DNA from: Gulbenkiania mobilis
GTDB taxonomy: Bacteria > Pseudomonadota > Gammaproteobacteria > Burkholderiales > Chromobacteriaceae
Length of the DNA: 64,000 nucleotides
Direction: 5' to 3'
Assembly: GCA_004346645.1 (NCBI GenBank)
Contig: SMDA01000001.1
Coordinates: 1-64,000 of the forward strand
The notes beneath the pieces are model-generated. The model saw only the letters and a program-made list of their open reading frames with translations, was not told the DNA's origin and made no database searches. Made by a program: the position numbers and the translations under genes. Below are positions 18,301-26,585 of the stretch, piece after piece (position 1 is the first letter of the stretch; each line of letters begins with the position of its first letter).

Positions 18301-18335
18301 TTTTGCAATGTAGAACGAAATTCCGCAATGCGGAA
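18301..18335. promoter_or_regulatory. Tandem IclR-type operators upstream of gcdH
   Basis: TTCCGCAATGCGGAA (18321-18335) is a perfect 7-1-7 palindrome. TTTTGCAATGTAGAA (18301-18315) is a degenerate version exactly 20 bp upstream, two helical turns. The arrangement suits a dimer-of-dimers IclR protein. Confidence 0.65.
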
Positions 18336-18363
18336 CTAATAACCCCTACAAGGAGAATCTGCG

Positions 18364-19545
18364 ATGGCCAGCACCCGCGCCCCCTTCACTTGGGACGACC
18401 CCCTTCTTCTCACCGACCTTCTGACCGAAGAAGAGCGCATGGTGCAGGACACCGCCCGTGCCTACTGTCAGGAGCGCCTGCTGCCGCGCGTCCTGACCGC
18501 CAACCGGGAAGAGCGCTTCGACCGTGAAATCATGAACGAGATGGGTGAGCTTGGCCTTCTGGGCTGCACCATCGACGGCTACGGCTGTGCCGGCCTCAGC
18601 CATGTGGCCTACGGGGTCATTGCCCGCGAGGTAGAGCGTGTGGATTCCGGTTACCGCTCGGCCATGAGTGTGCAGTCTTCGCTGGTGATGCACCCCATCT
18701 GGGCCTATGGCACCGATGCCCAGAAGGAGAAATACCTGCCCAAGCTGGCCAGCGGCGAGTGGGTGGGTTGCTTCGGCCTGACCGAACCCGACGCCGGTTC
18801 CGATCCGGCAGGCATGAAGACCCGTGCCCGTAAGGTGGACGGCGGCTACATGCTCAAGGGCAGCAAAATGTGGATCACCAACAGCCCGATTGCGGACGTG
18901 TGCGTGGTGTGGGCCAAGGACGACGAAGGCGAGATCCGCGGCTTTGTCCTCGACCGTGGCATGGAAGGCCTCTCCATGCCCAAGATTCACGGCAAGTTCA
19001 GCCTGCGGGCATCGATTACCGGCGAGATCGTGATGAACGACGTGTTCGTGCCGGAAGAGAACGCCTTTCCCGAAATCCGTGGCCTCAAGGGTCCGTTCGG
19101 CTGCCTGAACAAGGCACGCTATGGCATTGCCTGGGGGGCGATGGGCGCGGCCGAGTTCTGCTGGCATGCCGCCCGCCAGTACACCCTGGATCGCAAGCAG
19201 TTTGGCCGCCCGCTGGCCGCCACGCAGCTGGTGCAGCTCAAGCTGGCCAACATGCAGACTGAGATTGCCTTGGGCCTGCAGGCCGCGCTGCAGGTGGGCC
19301 GGCTGATGGATGCCGGTCGTGCGGCACCCGAAATGATCAGCCTGATCAAGCGCAACAACTGCGGCAAGGCGCTGGACATTGCACGCGTGGCGCGCGACAT
19401 GCACGGCGGCAATGGTATCGCCGACGAATTCCACGTCATCCGCCACGTGATGAACCTGGAGGCCGTCAACACCTACGAGGGCACGCATGACGTGCATGCC
19501 CTGATCCTGGGCCGCGCCCAGACCGGTATTCAGGCTTTTGCCTGA
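18364..19545 (+). CDS. gcdH: Glutaryl-CoA dehydrogenase
   Basis: 393 aa. It oxidatively decarboxylates glutaryl-CoA to crotonyl-CoA and passes electrons to ETF. The acyl-CoA dehydrogenase signature [14 protein letters not shown], the FAD-binding [10 protein letters not shown], and the catalytic Glu in [15 protein letters not shown] (~371) are present. The [21 protein letters not shown] stretch ([16 protein letters not shown]) is characteristic of GcdH. AAGGAG lies 8 nt before ATG 18364. It is controlled by the IclR dyads and ends at a strong terminator (19604-19631). ETF-QO, the downstream electron acceptor system, is encoded 1.5 kb away. Confidence 0.95.
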   Translation: MASTRAPFTWDDPLLLTDLLTEEERMVQDTARAYCQERLLPRVLTANREERFDREIMNEMGELGLLGCTIDGYGCAGLSHVAYGVIAREVERVDSGYRSAMSVQSSLVMHPIWAYGTDAQKEKYLPKLASGEWVGCFGLTEPDAGSDPAGMKTRARKVDGGYMLKGSKMWITNSPIADVCVVWAKDDEGEIRGFVLDRGMEGLSMPKIHGKFSLRASITGEIVMNDVFVPEENAFPEIRGLKGPFGCLNKARYGIAWGAMGAAEFCWHAARQYTLDRKQFGRPLAATQLVQLKLANMQTEIALGLQAALQVGRLMDAGRAAPEMISLIKRNNCGKALDIARVARDMHGGNGIADEFHVIRHVMNLEAVNTYEGTHDVHALILGRAQTGIQAFA

Positions 19546-19603
19546 TTGAGCGGCAGGGGTCAGGCTCCACCAGCCCCTGTTGTTGGTTCCTGTCTGTCCT
19601 TGG

Positions 19604-19631
19604 GGCCCGGGCGAACCGGGCCGTTTTTTTT
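19604..19631 (+). terminator. Terminator of gcdH
   Basis: GGCCCGG-GCGAA-CCGGGCC, one G, then T8. It separates gcdH from the CoA-transferase gene. Confidence 0.9.
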
Positions 19632-19696
19632 ATGCAAGAACCGGTGCCCCGAGGTGCCGGTTGCGGCCCTGTGGGCCCTTCGACGAGGAGAGCATC

Positions 19697-20887
19697 ATGT
19701 CTGGCGCACTTTCCGGCATTCGCGTACTGGATCTGACCCGTGTCCTGGCCGGCCCCTGGACGGGCCAGCTGCTGGCGGACCTGGGCGCAGAGGTCATCAA
19801 GGTGGAGCGGCCCGGACAAGGCGACGACACGCGGCACTGGGCGCCGCCCAGCCTGCCGGACGGCACGGCGGCGTATTACCTTTCGGCCAACCGCGGCAAG
19901 CAGTCGATCACTGTGGACATCACCCGACCGGAAGGCCAGGCCATCGTACGGGAACTGGCCCGGCAGGCCGACGTGCTGCTCGAGAACTACAAGGTGGGCG
20001 GGCTCAAGAAGTACGGCCTCGATTACGACAGCCTGCGCACCGTCAATCCGCGGCTGGTGTACTGCTCGATCACCGGTTTCGGTCAGACCGGCCCCTATGC
20101 CGAACTGCCCGGCTACGACTACATCGTGCAAGGCATGAGCGGTCTGATGAGCATTACCGGTCCGGCCGACGGTGAGCCGCATAAGGTGGGCGTGGCCGTT
20201 ACCGACCTCTTCACCGGTCTGTATGCCGCCAATGCGGTGCAGGCCGCCTTGCTGGCGCGTACCCGCTCCGGCGAGGGCCAATACATCGACATGGCGCTGT
20301 TCGACTGTGCGCTGGCGATGCTGGCCAACGTCAACATGAACTGGCTGATCGGCCGTGAGGTGCCGCCCCGTCTGGGCAACGCCCATCCCAACATCGTGCC
20401 CTACCAGGTTTTCCGGACCGCAGACGGGCATTTCATTCTGGCTTGCGGCAACGACAAGCAGTTCCGTGCGGTGTGCGAGGTGATCGGACTTCAGGGGTTG
20501 GCCGAAGACGAGCGCTTCGCCAGCAACCCGGCGCGGGTGCGCAACCGTGCGCTACTGGTCCCCCAACTGGCCGAGGTGTTTGCAGGCAGGACGCGCGACG
20601 AATGGCTCAAGGCGCTGGACGAGGCGGGCGTGCCGTGCGGCCCGATCAATACCGTGGACGAGGCATTTGCCGACCCGCAGATCCGCCACCGCGGGCTGGA
20701 GATCAGCCTGCCAGACAGCACCGGCCAGTCCGTACCGCTGGTAGGCTGCCCCATCCGGCTGTCGGGGACACCGGTAGAATACCGGCAGGCGCCTCCGGCG
20801 CTGGGTGAGCACACCCGAGACATCCTTGCCGGGCTGGGCTACGATGCCGAGTCGATCGAAAGACTGGCTACGCAGGGTGTTGTATGA
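19697..20887 (+). CDS. Class III CoA-transferase (CaiB/BaiF), possibly succinyl-CoA:glutarate CoA-transferase
   Basis: 396 aa. The start MSGALSGIRVLDLTRVLAGP at 19697 follows GAGGAGAG. Family features are LADLGAEVIKVERPGQGDDTR, LSANRGKQSITVDI, and YDYIVQGMSGLMSITG. It moves CoA between acyl groups through an enzyme-bound aspartyl-CoA. Its place between gcdH and etf-QO suggests that it activates glutarate with succinyl-CoA, as SUGCT does in animals. That is context inference; formyl-CoA or other substrates are not excluded. It is separated from gcdH by a terminator, so it needs its own promoter. The 11-mer is at 19882-19892 and, reversed, at 20496-20506. Confidence 0.85.
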   Translation: MSGALSGIRVLDLTRVLAGPWTGQLLADLGAEVIKVERPGQGDDTRHWAPPSLPDGTAAYYLSANRGKQSITVDITRPEGQAIVRELARQADVLLENYKVGGLKKYGLDYDSLRTVNPRLVYCSITGFGQTGPYAELPGYDYIVQGMSGLMSITGPADGEPHKVGVAVTDLFTGLYAANAVQAALLARTRSGEGQYIDMALFDCALAMLANVNMNWLIGREVPPRLGNAHPNIVPYQVFRTADGHFILACGNDKQFRAVCEVIGLQGLAEDERFASNPARVRNRALLVPQLAEVFAGRTRDEWLKALDEAGVPCGPINTVDEAFADPQIRHRGLEISLPDSTGQSVPLVGCPIRLSGTPVEYRQAPPALGEHTRDILAGLGYDAESIERLATQGVV

Positions 20888-20904
20888 ACACCTGTGCGCT
20901 CCGC

Positions 20905-20920
20905 TCAAACGCTTGTTTGA
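20905..20920. promoter_or_regulatory. PsrA-like operator (TCAAAC-N4-GTTTGA)
   Basis: TCAAACGCTTGTTTGA is a perfect 6-4-6 palindrome matching the G/CAAAC-N2-4-GTTTG/C pattern described for PsrA, the TetR-type fatty-acid regulator that controls etf genes in other proteobacteria. It abuts the -35 box of the etf-QO promoter. Confidence 0.6.
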
Positions 20921-20923
20921 TTT

Positions 20924-20952
20924 TTGACGCGCCCCGACAACCGTTGCATCAT
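20924..20952 (+). promoter_or_regulatory. Probable promoter of etf-QO
   Basis: TTGACG (20924-20929), 17-nt spacer, CATCAT (20947-20952). The -35 is strong and the -10 moderate. Confidence 0.5.
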
Positions 20953-21018
20953 TGACGCCACGCACAATAACGGTCGACCACGGCTGGCCTTCTGCCGGCC
21001 CGGGCGCAAGGAGAAACT

Positions 21019-22653
21019 GTGGAACGCGAATACATGGAATACGACGTGGTGGTGGTGGGGGGCGGCCCCTCCGGCCTGACCGCCGCCATCCGTCTAAAGC
21101 AGCTGGCCGCCGAGCAGGGCCGCGAGCTGAGCGTCTGTCTGCTGGAAAAGGGCTCCGAAATCGGGGCGCACATCCTCTCCGGCGCGGTAATAGAGCCGCG
21201 CACGCTGAACGAGCTGATCCCCGACTGGAAGGAAAAGGGCGCGCCGCTGAACACGCCGGCGCTGGCCGACCGCTTCCTGTACCTGACCGAAACCGAGTCG
21301 ATCCAGCTGCCCACTCCGCCGCAGATGCACAATGCCGGCAATTACATCGTCAGCCTGGGCAACTTCTGTCGCTGGCTGGGCCAGCAGGCCGAGGAGCTGG
21401 GTGTGGAGATTTACCCCGGCTTCGCTGCGGCCGAAGTACTCTACCATGAGGACGGTTCGGTCAAGGGCGTGGCCACTGGCAACGTCGGCACCGGCAAGAA
21501 CGGCGACGAGGAAGGCGAGCCGGGCATCGAACTGTGGGCCCGTCAAACCATCTTTGCTGAGGGCTGTCGCGGCTCGCTGACCAAAACCCTCTTCGAGCGC
21601 TTCCGCCTGCGTGATGGTGCCGATCCCCAGACCTACGGCATCGGCATCAAGGAGCTGTGGGAAGTGAAACCGGAACACCACCAGCCGGGCAGCATCACCC
21701 ACACCGTGGGCTGGCCGATGGATACCGGCACTTACGGCGGCTCCTTCCTCTACCATCTGGAGAACAACCAGGTAGCCGTGGGCTTCGTGGTCGGGCTCGA
21801 CTACAAGAATCCCTACCTTTCCCCGTACGAGGAGTTCCAGCGCTTCAAGACCCATCCGGCCATCCGCAAGGTATTCGAGGGTGGGCGCCGGCTATCCTAT
21901 GGCGCACGTGCCCTTTCAGAGGGTGGGATCCAGAGCCTGCCGCGCCTCTCCTTCCCCGGCGGCGTGCTGGTGGGCGATACCGCAGGCTTTCTCAACGTGC
22001 CCAAAATCAAGGGCACCCACACCGCGATGAAGTCCGCCCTGCTGGCTGCCGATGCCGTGTTTGCCGTGCTTTCGGCCAACCCTGAGGCTATCGGCCAGGA
22101 GGCCACCGGCTATGCCGAGGCCTTCCGTTCCAGCTGGCTGCACGACGAGCTGTGGCGCGTGCGTAACATCCGTCCGTCCTTCCGCTGGGGCCTGTGGCCA
22201 GCCATGGCGTATTCCGCGCTGGACACCTATCTGTTCCGGGGCAAGGCACCCTGGACGATGCGCCACAAGCATGCGGACAACGAGGCGCTGCGCCCTGCGG
22301 CAGAGTATACCCCCATCAGCTATCCCAAGCCTGATGGAGTGCTTACCTTCGACCGGCTGTCTTCGGTGTTTATCTCCAACACCAACCACAGCGAGGATCA
22401 GCCGCCGCACCTGCGCCTGAAGGATCCGTCCGTGCCCATCGCGGTGAATCTGGCCACGTATGCCGCACCCGAGCAGCGTTACTGTCCGGCCGGGGTGTAC
22501 GAGATCGTCGGCTTGGAGGAGAACGCCCCCCGCTTGCAGATCAACGCCCAGAACTGCGTACACTGCAAGACCTGTGACATCAAGGATCCGACCCAGAACA
22601 TCAACTGGGTCACGCCGGAAGGCGGTGGCGGCCCCAACTATCCGAACATGTGA
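21019..22653 (+). CDS. etfD: Electron transfer flavoprotein-ubiquinone oxidoreductase
   Basis: 544 aa. A GTG at 21019 is chosen because AAGGAG lies 7 nt upstream; an internal ATG (codon 6) is possible. It has FAD-binding DVVVVGGGPSGLTAA (~9-23), a membrane-dipping middle region, and a C-terminal ferredoxin-like 4Fe-4S cluster (YCPAGVYE near 488 and CVHCKTC near 513). It transfers electrons from reduced ETF, loaded by acyl-CoA dehydrogenases such as GcdH, to ubiquinone in the inner membrane. A PsrA-like palindrome next to the promoter suggests control by fatty-acid supply. The etfAB genes are not in the window. The 11-mer is at 22071-22081. Confidence 0.95.
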   Translation: MEREYMEYDVVVVGGGPSGLTAAIRLKQLAAEQGRELSVCLLEKGSEIGAHILSGAVIEPRTLNELIPDWKEKGAPLNTPALADRFLYLTETESIQLPTPPQMHNAGNYIVSLGNFCRWLGQQAEELGVEIYPGFAAAEVLYHEDGSVKGVATGNVGTGKNGDEEGEPGIELWARQTIFAEGCRGSLTKTLFERFRLRDGADPQTYGIGIKELWEVKPEHHQPGSITHTVGWPMDTGTYGGSFLYHLENNQVAVGFVVGLDYKNPYLSPYEEFQRFKTHPAIRKVFEGGRRLSYGARALSEGGIQSLPRLSFPGGVLVGDTAGFLNVPKIKGTHTAMKSALLAADAVFAVLSANPEAIGQEATGYAEAFRSSWLHDELWRVRNIRPSFRWGLWPAMAYSALDTYLFRGKAPWTMRHKHADNEALRPAAEYTPISYPKPDGVLTFDRLSSVFISNTNHSEDQPPHLRLKDPSVPIAVNLATYAAPEQRYCPAGVYEIVGLEENAPRLQINAQNCVHCKTCDIKDPTQNINWVTPEGGGGPNYPNM

Positions 22654-22657
22654 TCGC

Positions 22658-22682
22658 AAGCCCGGCCTGTGCCGGGCTTTTT
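22658..22682 (+). terminator. Terminator of etf-QO
   Basis: AAGCCCGGC-CTGT-GCCGGGCTT followed by TTT, 5 nt after the stop. Confidence 0.88.
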
Positions 22683-22923
22683 GCTGCCCCTTGATGTGCT
22701 GGCTTGACAGCCCGGCAAAGGGCCGGGCACCATGACCGCATGCAAACCCGACGTTTCGTCACCTACGCTTATGCTTATTGGTACCGCACCTCAAGGCGGC
22801 GCCAAGGCATGCGTTCGGACTGAACACTCCCCATCCTTGCAGATGCCGCCGCGGTCAGGCGGCATCCGTTTGTGGTTCACGATGTTGCTCCGACCGCTAG
22901 GCAGACGCCGAACGGAGAACGCC
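22683..22923 (+). other. Intergenic leader with two hairpins and a possible 27-codon ORF
   Basis: A weak hairpin GCCCGG...CCGGGC (22710-22727) is followed by an ORF of 27 codons (22740-22823) containing YAYAYWY. Next is a strong hairpin, GATGCCGCC (22842-22850) pairing with GGCGGCATC (22858-22866), which is followed only by CGTTTG. The ORF lacks a clear ribosome site. The order short ORF, hairpin, gene resembles an attenuator, but nothing proves translation. Confidence 0.3.
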
Positions 22924-23496
22924 ATGAACGACCTCGCCGAAATCCCCCGCCTTGCGCGTGTCAGCGCCGAGCTGTCCGTACCGGCTGTGCTGTGGCCCTT
23001 GGCCATCGTGGCCGATGCCGAGTCGATGCACTATCCGGATAGCGGTGAGGCGTATCGCACCTTGCCCGGACATGCGGTGCTGGAGTCGCTGTTGCCGGAG
23101 GTCCGTCTTCTGGCCTGTATGTTCGCTGCTGCGCGGCACGACTGGGTACAGACGCCTTCGCCATCGCGCTTCACCTCGCCGGCAGACTGGCTGGCTGCGC
23201 GCATGCTGGTGCTGCAGCCCTCTCATGTGGAAACCACTCCGGAAGCTTGGGGGATATTCGAGGGCGCACTGGCTCGGGTGGCCGACTTCTGTGGGCATCA
23301 CGGGCTGGTTCGCCCGGTGATCGTGCCGGTGATTTCCGGCACCCGCCGTCCCGCGGGCGGTCCACCCATGTGTCTTGCCTGGAGACAGCGGCCGTTCGCG
23401 GCACCCCAAGTCCATGGCGCGGTGGCCCACACCCTGGCGGTTCGCGCCGAGCTGGCCGAGCGCCTCTCTACGCTGCGCCGGGCTGCCGGTGTATGA
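22924..23496 (+). CDS. Unrecognised protein, 190 aa
   Basis: I do not recognise the family. The start at 22924 is set by GGAGAACGCC just upstream; the same frame is open back to 22732, but that extension reads through a hairpin and has unlike composition. The protein is soluble, starts MNDLAEIPRLARVSAE, and includes the segments PVLWPLAIVADAESMHYPDSGEAY-like (kept short here) and RPVIVPVISGTRRP, with one Trp-rich patch. Composition is normal for the genome. It is followed by a small membrane protein gene after 28 nt, so the two may be co-transcribed. Confidence 0.7.
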   Translation: MNDLAEIPRLARVSAELSVPAVLWPLAIVADAESMHYPDSGEAYRTLPGHAVLESLLPEVRLLACMFAAARHDWVQTPSPSRFTSPADWLAARMLVLQPSHVETTPEAWGIFEGALARVADFCGHHGLVRPVIVPVISGTRRPAGGPPMCLAWRQRPFAAPQVHGAVAHTLAVRAELAERLSTLRRAAGV

Positions 23497-23524
23497 TCAA
23501 GGGCCCACCTGTACGAGGACAGCC

Positions 23525-23863
23525 ATGGAAATCATCACCCAGACTGACGAGCGCAAGATCGGTACGCTGACCCTGGTGGTCTACATCCTGCAGGCGGTGA
23601 GCCTGTTTGTCGGGGTCACGGCGCTGGTGGGCGTCATCATCAACTACCTCAAGCGCAGCGAAGCCGCCGGGACGGTCTACGCCAGCCACTTCAGCTGGCA
23701 GATCCGCACGTTCTGGTGGACGGTGGCAGGCTCGGTGGTGGGCGGTGTGCTGATGATCATTGGCGTCGGGTTCCTGATCTGGGCTGCGGTGTATGTGTGG
23801 TACATCTATCGCATCGTCCGCGGCTACCTGAACTACAACGATGGTAAGCCGATGCCGGTATGA
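23525..23863 (+). CDS. DUF4870-like small membrane protein
   Basis: 112 aa with a hydrophilic N-terminus (MEIITQTDERKIGTLTLV), then three hydrophobic segments (~15-45, ~65-95) and the end YIYRIVRGYLNYNDGKPMPV, which is typical of DUF4870 or related predicted membrane proteins. GAGGAC precedes ATG 23525. The stop overlaps a possible ATG of the next gene (ATGA). The function of the family is unknown. Confidence 0.8.
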   Translation: MEIITQTDERKIGTLTLVVYILQAVSLFVGVTALVGVIINYLKRSEAAGTVYASHFSWQIRTFWWTVAGSVVGGVLMIIGVGFLIWAAVYVWYIYRIVRGYLNYNDGKPMPV

Positions 23864-23925
23864 CGCCGTGGCGCGTGCAAGTTTGCGCACGCTTTGGCAC
23901 AATCCCTGCCCTTTGGGCCGATCTG

Positions 23926-24138
23926 ATGGAACCCGAAGACCTGCTCAAGCTGGCGCGCATGCCGATGCCGTACGGCAAGTACGCTGGCCGCTGCCTGGCC
24001 GACCTGCCCGTAGCCTATCTGGTGTGGTTTTCCCAGAAGGGCTTTCCAGCGGGCGAACTGGGCAGGTTGCTGGCGCTGATGCTGGAAATCCGCCACAACG
24101 GCCTGACCCATTTACTCGATCCGCTCCGAAAGCACTGA
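23926..24138 (+). CDS. DUF3820-family protein
   Basis: 70 aa from ATG 23926: MEPEDLLKLARMPMPYGKYAGR ... LPVAYLVWFSQKGFPAGELGRLL, the whole DUF3820 consensus. An upstream ATG at 23860 overlaps the previous stop and would add 22 residues outside the domain; it remains possible as a coupled start. The family is small, conserved in proteobacteria and without an established function. Next gene rbgA begins 3 nt after the stop, so the two are probably co-transcribed. Confidence 0.82.
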   Translation: MEPEDLLKLARMPMPYGKYAGRCLADLPVAYLVWFSQKGFPAGELGRLLALMLEIRHNGLTHLLDPLRKH

Positions 24139-24141
24139 CGC

Positions 24142-25080
24142 ATGGCAATCCAATGGTTCCCCGGCCACATGAACAAGGCGCGCAAGGCGCTGGAAGAACG
24201 TGTGGCCGATATCGATGTGGTGATCGAAATGCTCGACGCCCGCCTGCCGGCTTCGAGCGCCAACCCGATGATCGCCCGCATGACACGCGGACGACCCGCG
24301 CTCAAGATCCTCAACAAGCAGGACCTGGCCGACCCGGCCGTGACTGCCCTGTGGCTGGACTGGTACCGCGCGCGTCCCGGCACCCAGGCGATCGCACTCG
24401 ATGCCGGCGAGAAGGCCCCCAGCCAGAAGCTGATTGCCGCCTGCCGCGAGCTGGCGCCCAACCGGGGCGGGCTGGATAAGCCCCTGCGTGTGCTGATCTG
24501 CGGCATTCCCAACGTGGGTAAGTCCACGCTGATCAATAGCCTGACCGGGCGGCGCATTGCCCGCACCGGCAACGAACCGGGCATCACCAAAGGTGAGCAG
24601 CGCATTCTGCTGGCCGATGACTTCGAACTCTTCGATACACCTGGCATGTTGTGGCCCAAGATCGAGGTGCCCGAGGGTGGCTACAACTTGGCTGCCAGCG
24701 GTGCCGTGGGGCGCAATGCACTGGACGAGGAGGAAGTGGTGCTGGAATTGCTGCAGTATCTGGCGCGGCACTATGCGGATCTGCTGCGTGCCCGCTACCG
24801 ACTGGACACGGTGGAGGGCCTGCAGGATTTCGAATTGCTGGAGGCCATCGGCCGCAAGCGTGGGGCGATGCTCGGTGGCGGGCGGGTCAATGTCCAGAAG
24901 GCGGCCGAGATCGTGCTGACCGATTTTCGCGCTGCGGCCATCGGACGGGTGTCGCTGGAGCGGCCGGACGAATGGCGCGTCTGGGAAAAGCGGGCCAAGG
25001 AAGAAGCAGCACGCCGGCTGGCGGAGCGTCAGGCACGCGAAGCGGAGCGTACCGGCAAGGTCAAGCCTCCGCGCGAGTAG
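24142..25080 (+). CDS. rbgA: Ribosome biogenesis GTPase YlqF/RbgA
   Basis: 312 aa. It is a circularly permuted GTPase: G4 NKQDL (~58) precedes G1 GIPNVGKST (~120) and G3 DTPGMLWPK (~172). The start MAIQWFPGHMNKARKAL is the family signature. In Bacillus RbgA matures the large ribosomal subunit; the same role is inferred here. A C-terminal RNA-binding helical domain (~200-290) and a Lys/Arg-rich tail (EERQAREAERTGKVK-like) are present. It lies directly after the DUF3820 gene and ends at a terminator. Confidence 0.94.
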   Translation: MAIQWFPGHMNKARKALEERVADIDVVIEMLDARLPASSANPMIARMTRGRPALKILNKQDLADPAVTALWLDWYRARPGTQAIALDAGEKAPSQKLIAACRELAPNRGGLDKPLRVLICGIPNVGKSTLINSLTGRRIARTGNEPGITKGEQRILLADDFELFDTPGMLWPKIEVPEGGYNLAASGAVGRNALDEEEVVLELLQYLARHYADLLRARYRLDTVEGLQDFELLEAIGRKRGAMLGGGRVNVQKAAEIVLTDFRAAAIGRVSLERPDEWRVWEKRAKEEAARRLAERQAREAERTGKVKPPRE

Positions 25081-25101
25081 AAGGCAGGTCTCAGCAATAT
25101 A

Positions 25102-25129
25102 AAGGCTCGGCAGTTTGCCGGGCTTTTTT
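25102..25129. terminator. Bidirectional terminator between rbgA and the DUF3592 pair
   Basis: AAGGCTCGGC pairs with GCCGGGCTTT across a 5-nt loop and T6 follows on the plus strand. On the minus strand the same stem is followed by TTTATATT, so it can also end the converging operon. Confidence 0.8.
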
Positions 25130-25175
25130 ATTGCTCTGGCATCAGCCGCGCGCGGCAAGACTAGCCAAGGCCGTT

Positions 25176-25634
25176 TTAGCCGGACAGGGCAAACAGCAGC
25201 GACACAGCCGCAACGGCCAGCGCCAGATACCGCCCCAGCTTGGCAGGCCAGCTATCGCCGGGTTCCAGACAGGCTTCTGCCGGATTGGCCGGGTTGTAGT
25301 GAACGGTGGTCGGCCCGCCGACCGGGTACCGGGTCAGTACGGCCTCGGCCTCGGCGCGGTTACTGCTGAATCCGGGCTCGGGGAAGCGGCGGCGTGTGCT
25401 TTCGTAGGTCTGGTTGTTCACGGTGTAGCGATAGCGCACTACCGCACGCCAGCCGGGCGGGCGGTCCGCGTCACCACCCTGGCGATCCCGCTGTTCGAGC
25501 GCGCTCTCCAGCATGATGCCGCTTACGGTTGGCCATCGTGTTGCCGCATCGGCCGTGCCAGCACTGCGCCAGAAGTGCACGAACCCCGCAAGGCCCGCCA
25601 ATACACCCAGCCATGCCAGCAGCTTGAAAATCAT
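25176..25634 (-). CDS. DUF3592 membrane-anchored protein (second of a tandem pair)
   Basis: 152 aa from ATG 25634, with GGAGG upstream. It has an N-terminal TM helix (MIFKLLAWLGVLAGLAGF), a periplasmic or extracytoplasmic DUF3592 domain with RYRYTVNNQTYES ... AVLTRYPVGGPTTVHYNPANPAEACLE, and a C-terminal TM helix (~130-150). The ATG overlaps the upstream stop in ATGA, so it is translationally coupled to its paralogue. The function of DUF3592 proteins is unknown. Confidence 0.8.
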   Translation of the reverse strand: MIFKLLAWLGVLAGLAGFVHFWRSAGTADAATRWPTVSGIMLESALEQRDRQGGDADRPPGWRAVVRYRYTVNNQTYESTRRRFPEPGFSSNRAEAEAVLTRYPVGGPTTVHYNPANPAEACLEPGDSWPAKLGRYLALAVAAVSLLFALSG

Positions 25635-26125
25635 GCCGGGTTCCTCCGTAGATGATAGGCGTGCCGCAACTGGCGCCAAAGGCTGTATCCAAACAACAGG
25701 GTCAGCGCCCCGAGAATGAAGCGGGCCAGACGCACATCATCGCTGGGCCCGCGTACCAGCACCGCTGCGCGTGGATTGTGCGGGTTGTAATAGACCACTA
25801 CTTTCTTGCCCGCAGGATACCGACGCACAATGTCTTCGGCCGAGGTCTTGTCGCCGGGAAGGCTGCTGTCCACTGCGAAGATACGGTCTTGGCGGTAGCT
25901 GTGGCCCTGGACGGTATAGCAGTATTGCACCCGCGCCTGCCAAGAAATCTGGTCGGGGGCATGCGGTGGGCTGACGACCTGCAGCCGGCTGGCCAGGATG
26001 CGGCCTTCGGCGGTGGGCCAGGTAGCCATCTCCGGTCCGGGCTTGAGCAGGAAGTACAGCAACACGAGCAGGCTGGCCAGAAAGGCGAACATCAGCAGGC
26101 TGGTACGCCGGCGCAGGGACATCAT
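25631..26125 (-). CDS. DUF3592 membrane-anchored protein (first of a tandem pair)
   Basis: About 164 aa from the ATG pair at 26125/26122 (MMSLRRRTS); no start has a convincing ribosome site, and a GTG at 26140 is an alternative. Layout is the same as in its neighbour: TM helix (LLMFAFLASLLVLLYFLL), DUF3592 domain with WQARVQYCYTVQGHSYRQD and RRYPAGKKVVVYYNPHNPRAAVL, then a second TM helix. It lies 31 nt after ruvX and is probably the third gene of an algH-ruvX-DUF3592-DUF3592 operon. Confidence 0.78.
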   Translation of the reverse strand: MMSLRRRTSLLMFAFLASLLVLLYFLLKPGPEMATWPTAEGRILASRLQVVSPPHAPDQISWQARVQYCYTVQGHSYRQDRIFAVDSSLPGDKTSAEDIVRRYPAGKKVVVYYNPHNPRAAVLVRGPSDDVRLARFILGALTLLFGYSLWRQLRHAYHLRRNPA

Positions 26126-26156
26126 GGTGAGGGCTTTCACAACGGGCAGGGCAGGC

Positions 26157-26585
26157 TCAGACGGCCTCACCCTGCTGTTCGAACCAGGCTTGCAGGATGG
26201 CCTGGGCCGCGACCTGATCCAGCACCGGCTTCTGGCGCCGACCCTTGAGGCCGGCTTCCTCAAGCAGGCTTTCTGCCACCAAGGAGGTATGGCGCTCGTC
26301 CACCAGCCAGACCGGCAGGCCGTAGCGGCCCTTCAGACGCTGAGCGAAGCGGCGCGCAAGCTGGGTCATCGCGTGCGGGCTACCGTCAGCGTGGGTGGGC
26401 AGCCCCACCACCAGTTGGGCCGGACGCCACTCCTCAAGCAGGCGGGCAATGGCGGCAAAACGGTCGTCGGTGGTTTGCGCTTGGATCGTGGTCAGGGGGT
26501 GGGCGATGCCGAGCATGGGTTCGCCCACCGCCACGCCGATGCGGCGTTCGCCGAAATCGAAGGCCAGTGCCGTACCGTCAGGCAT
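26157..26585 (-). CDS. ruvX: RuvX/YqgF pre-16S rRNA nuclease family
   Basis: 142 aa. The start MPDGTALAFDFGERRIGVA at 26585 overlaps the algH stop; a GTG at 26597 is less likely. The RNase H-like fold is shown by LAFDFGERRIGVAVGE with the first catalytic Asp, VVGLPTHADG, and VDERHTSLVAE. It processes the 5' end of 16S rRNA in E. coli. The algH(yqgE)-ruvX order is conserved in many proteobacteria. Confidence 0.93.
   Translation of the reverse strand: MPDGTALAFDFGERRIGVAVGEPMLGIAHPLTTIQAQTTDDRFAAIARLLEEWRPAQLVVGLPTHADGSPHAMTQLARRFAQRLKGRYGLPVWLVDERHTSLVAESLLEEAGLKGRRQKPVLDQVAAQAILQAWFEQQGEAV

Noticed and set aside
22708..22727. Second terminator after etf-QO
   Set aside because: Short stem and no T-run; the terminator at 22658-22682 is sufficient.
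22732..22923. N-terminal extension of the 190-aa protein from ATG 22732
   Set aside because: A good ribosome site exists at 22924 and the extension crosses a strong hairpin.
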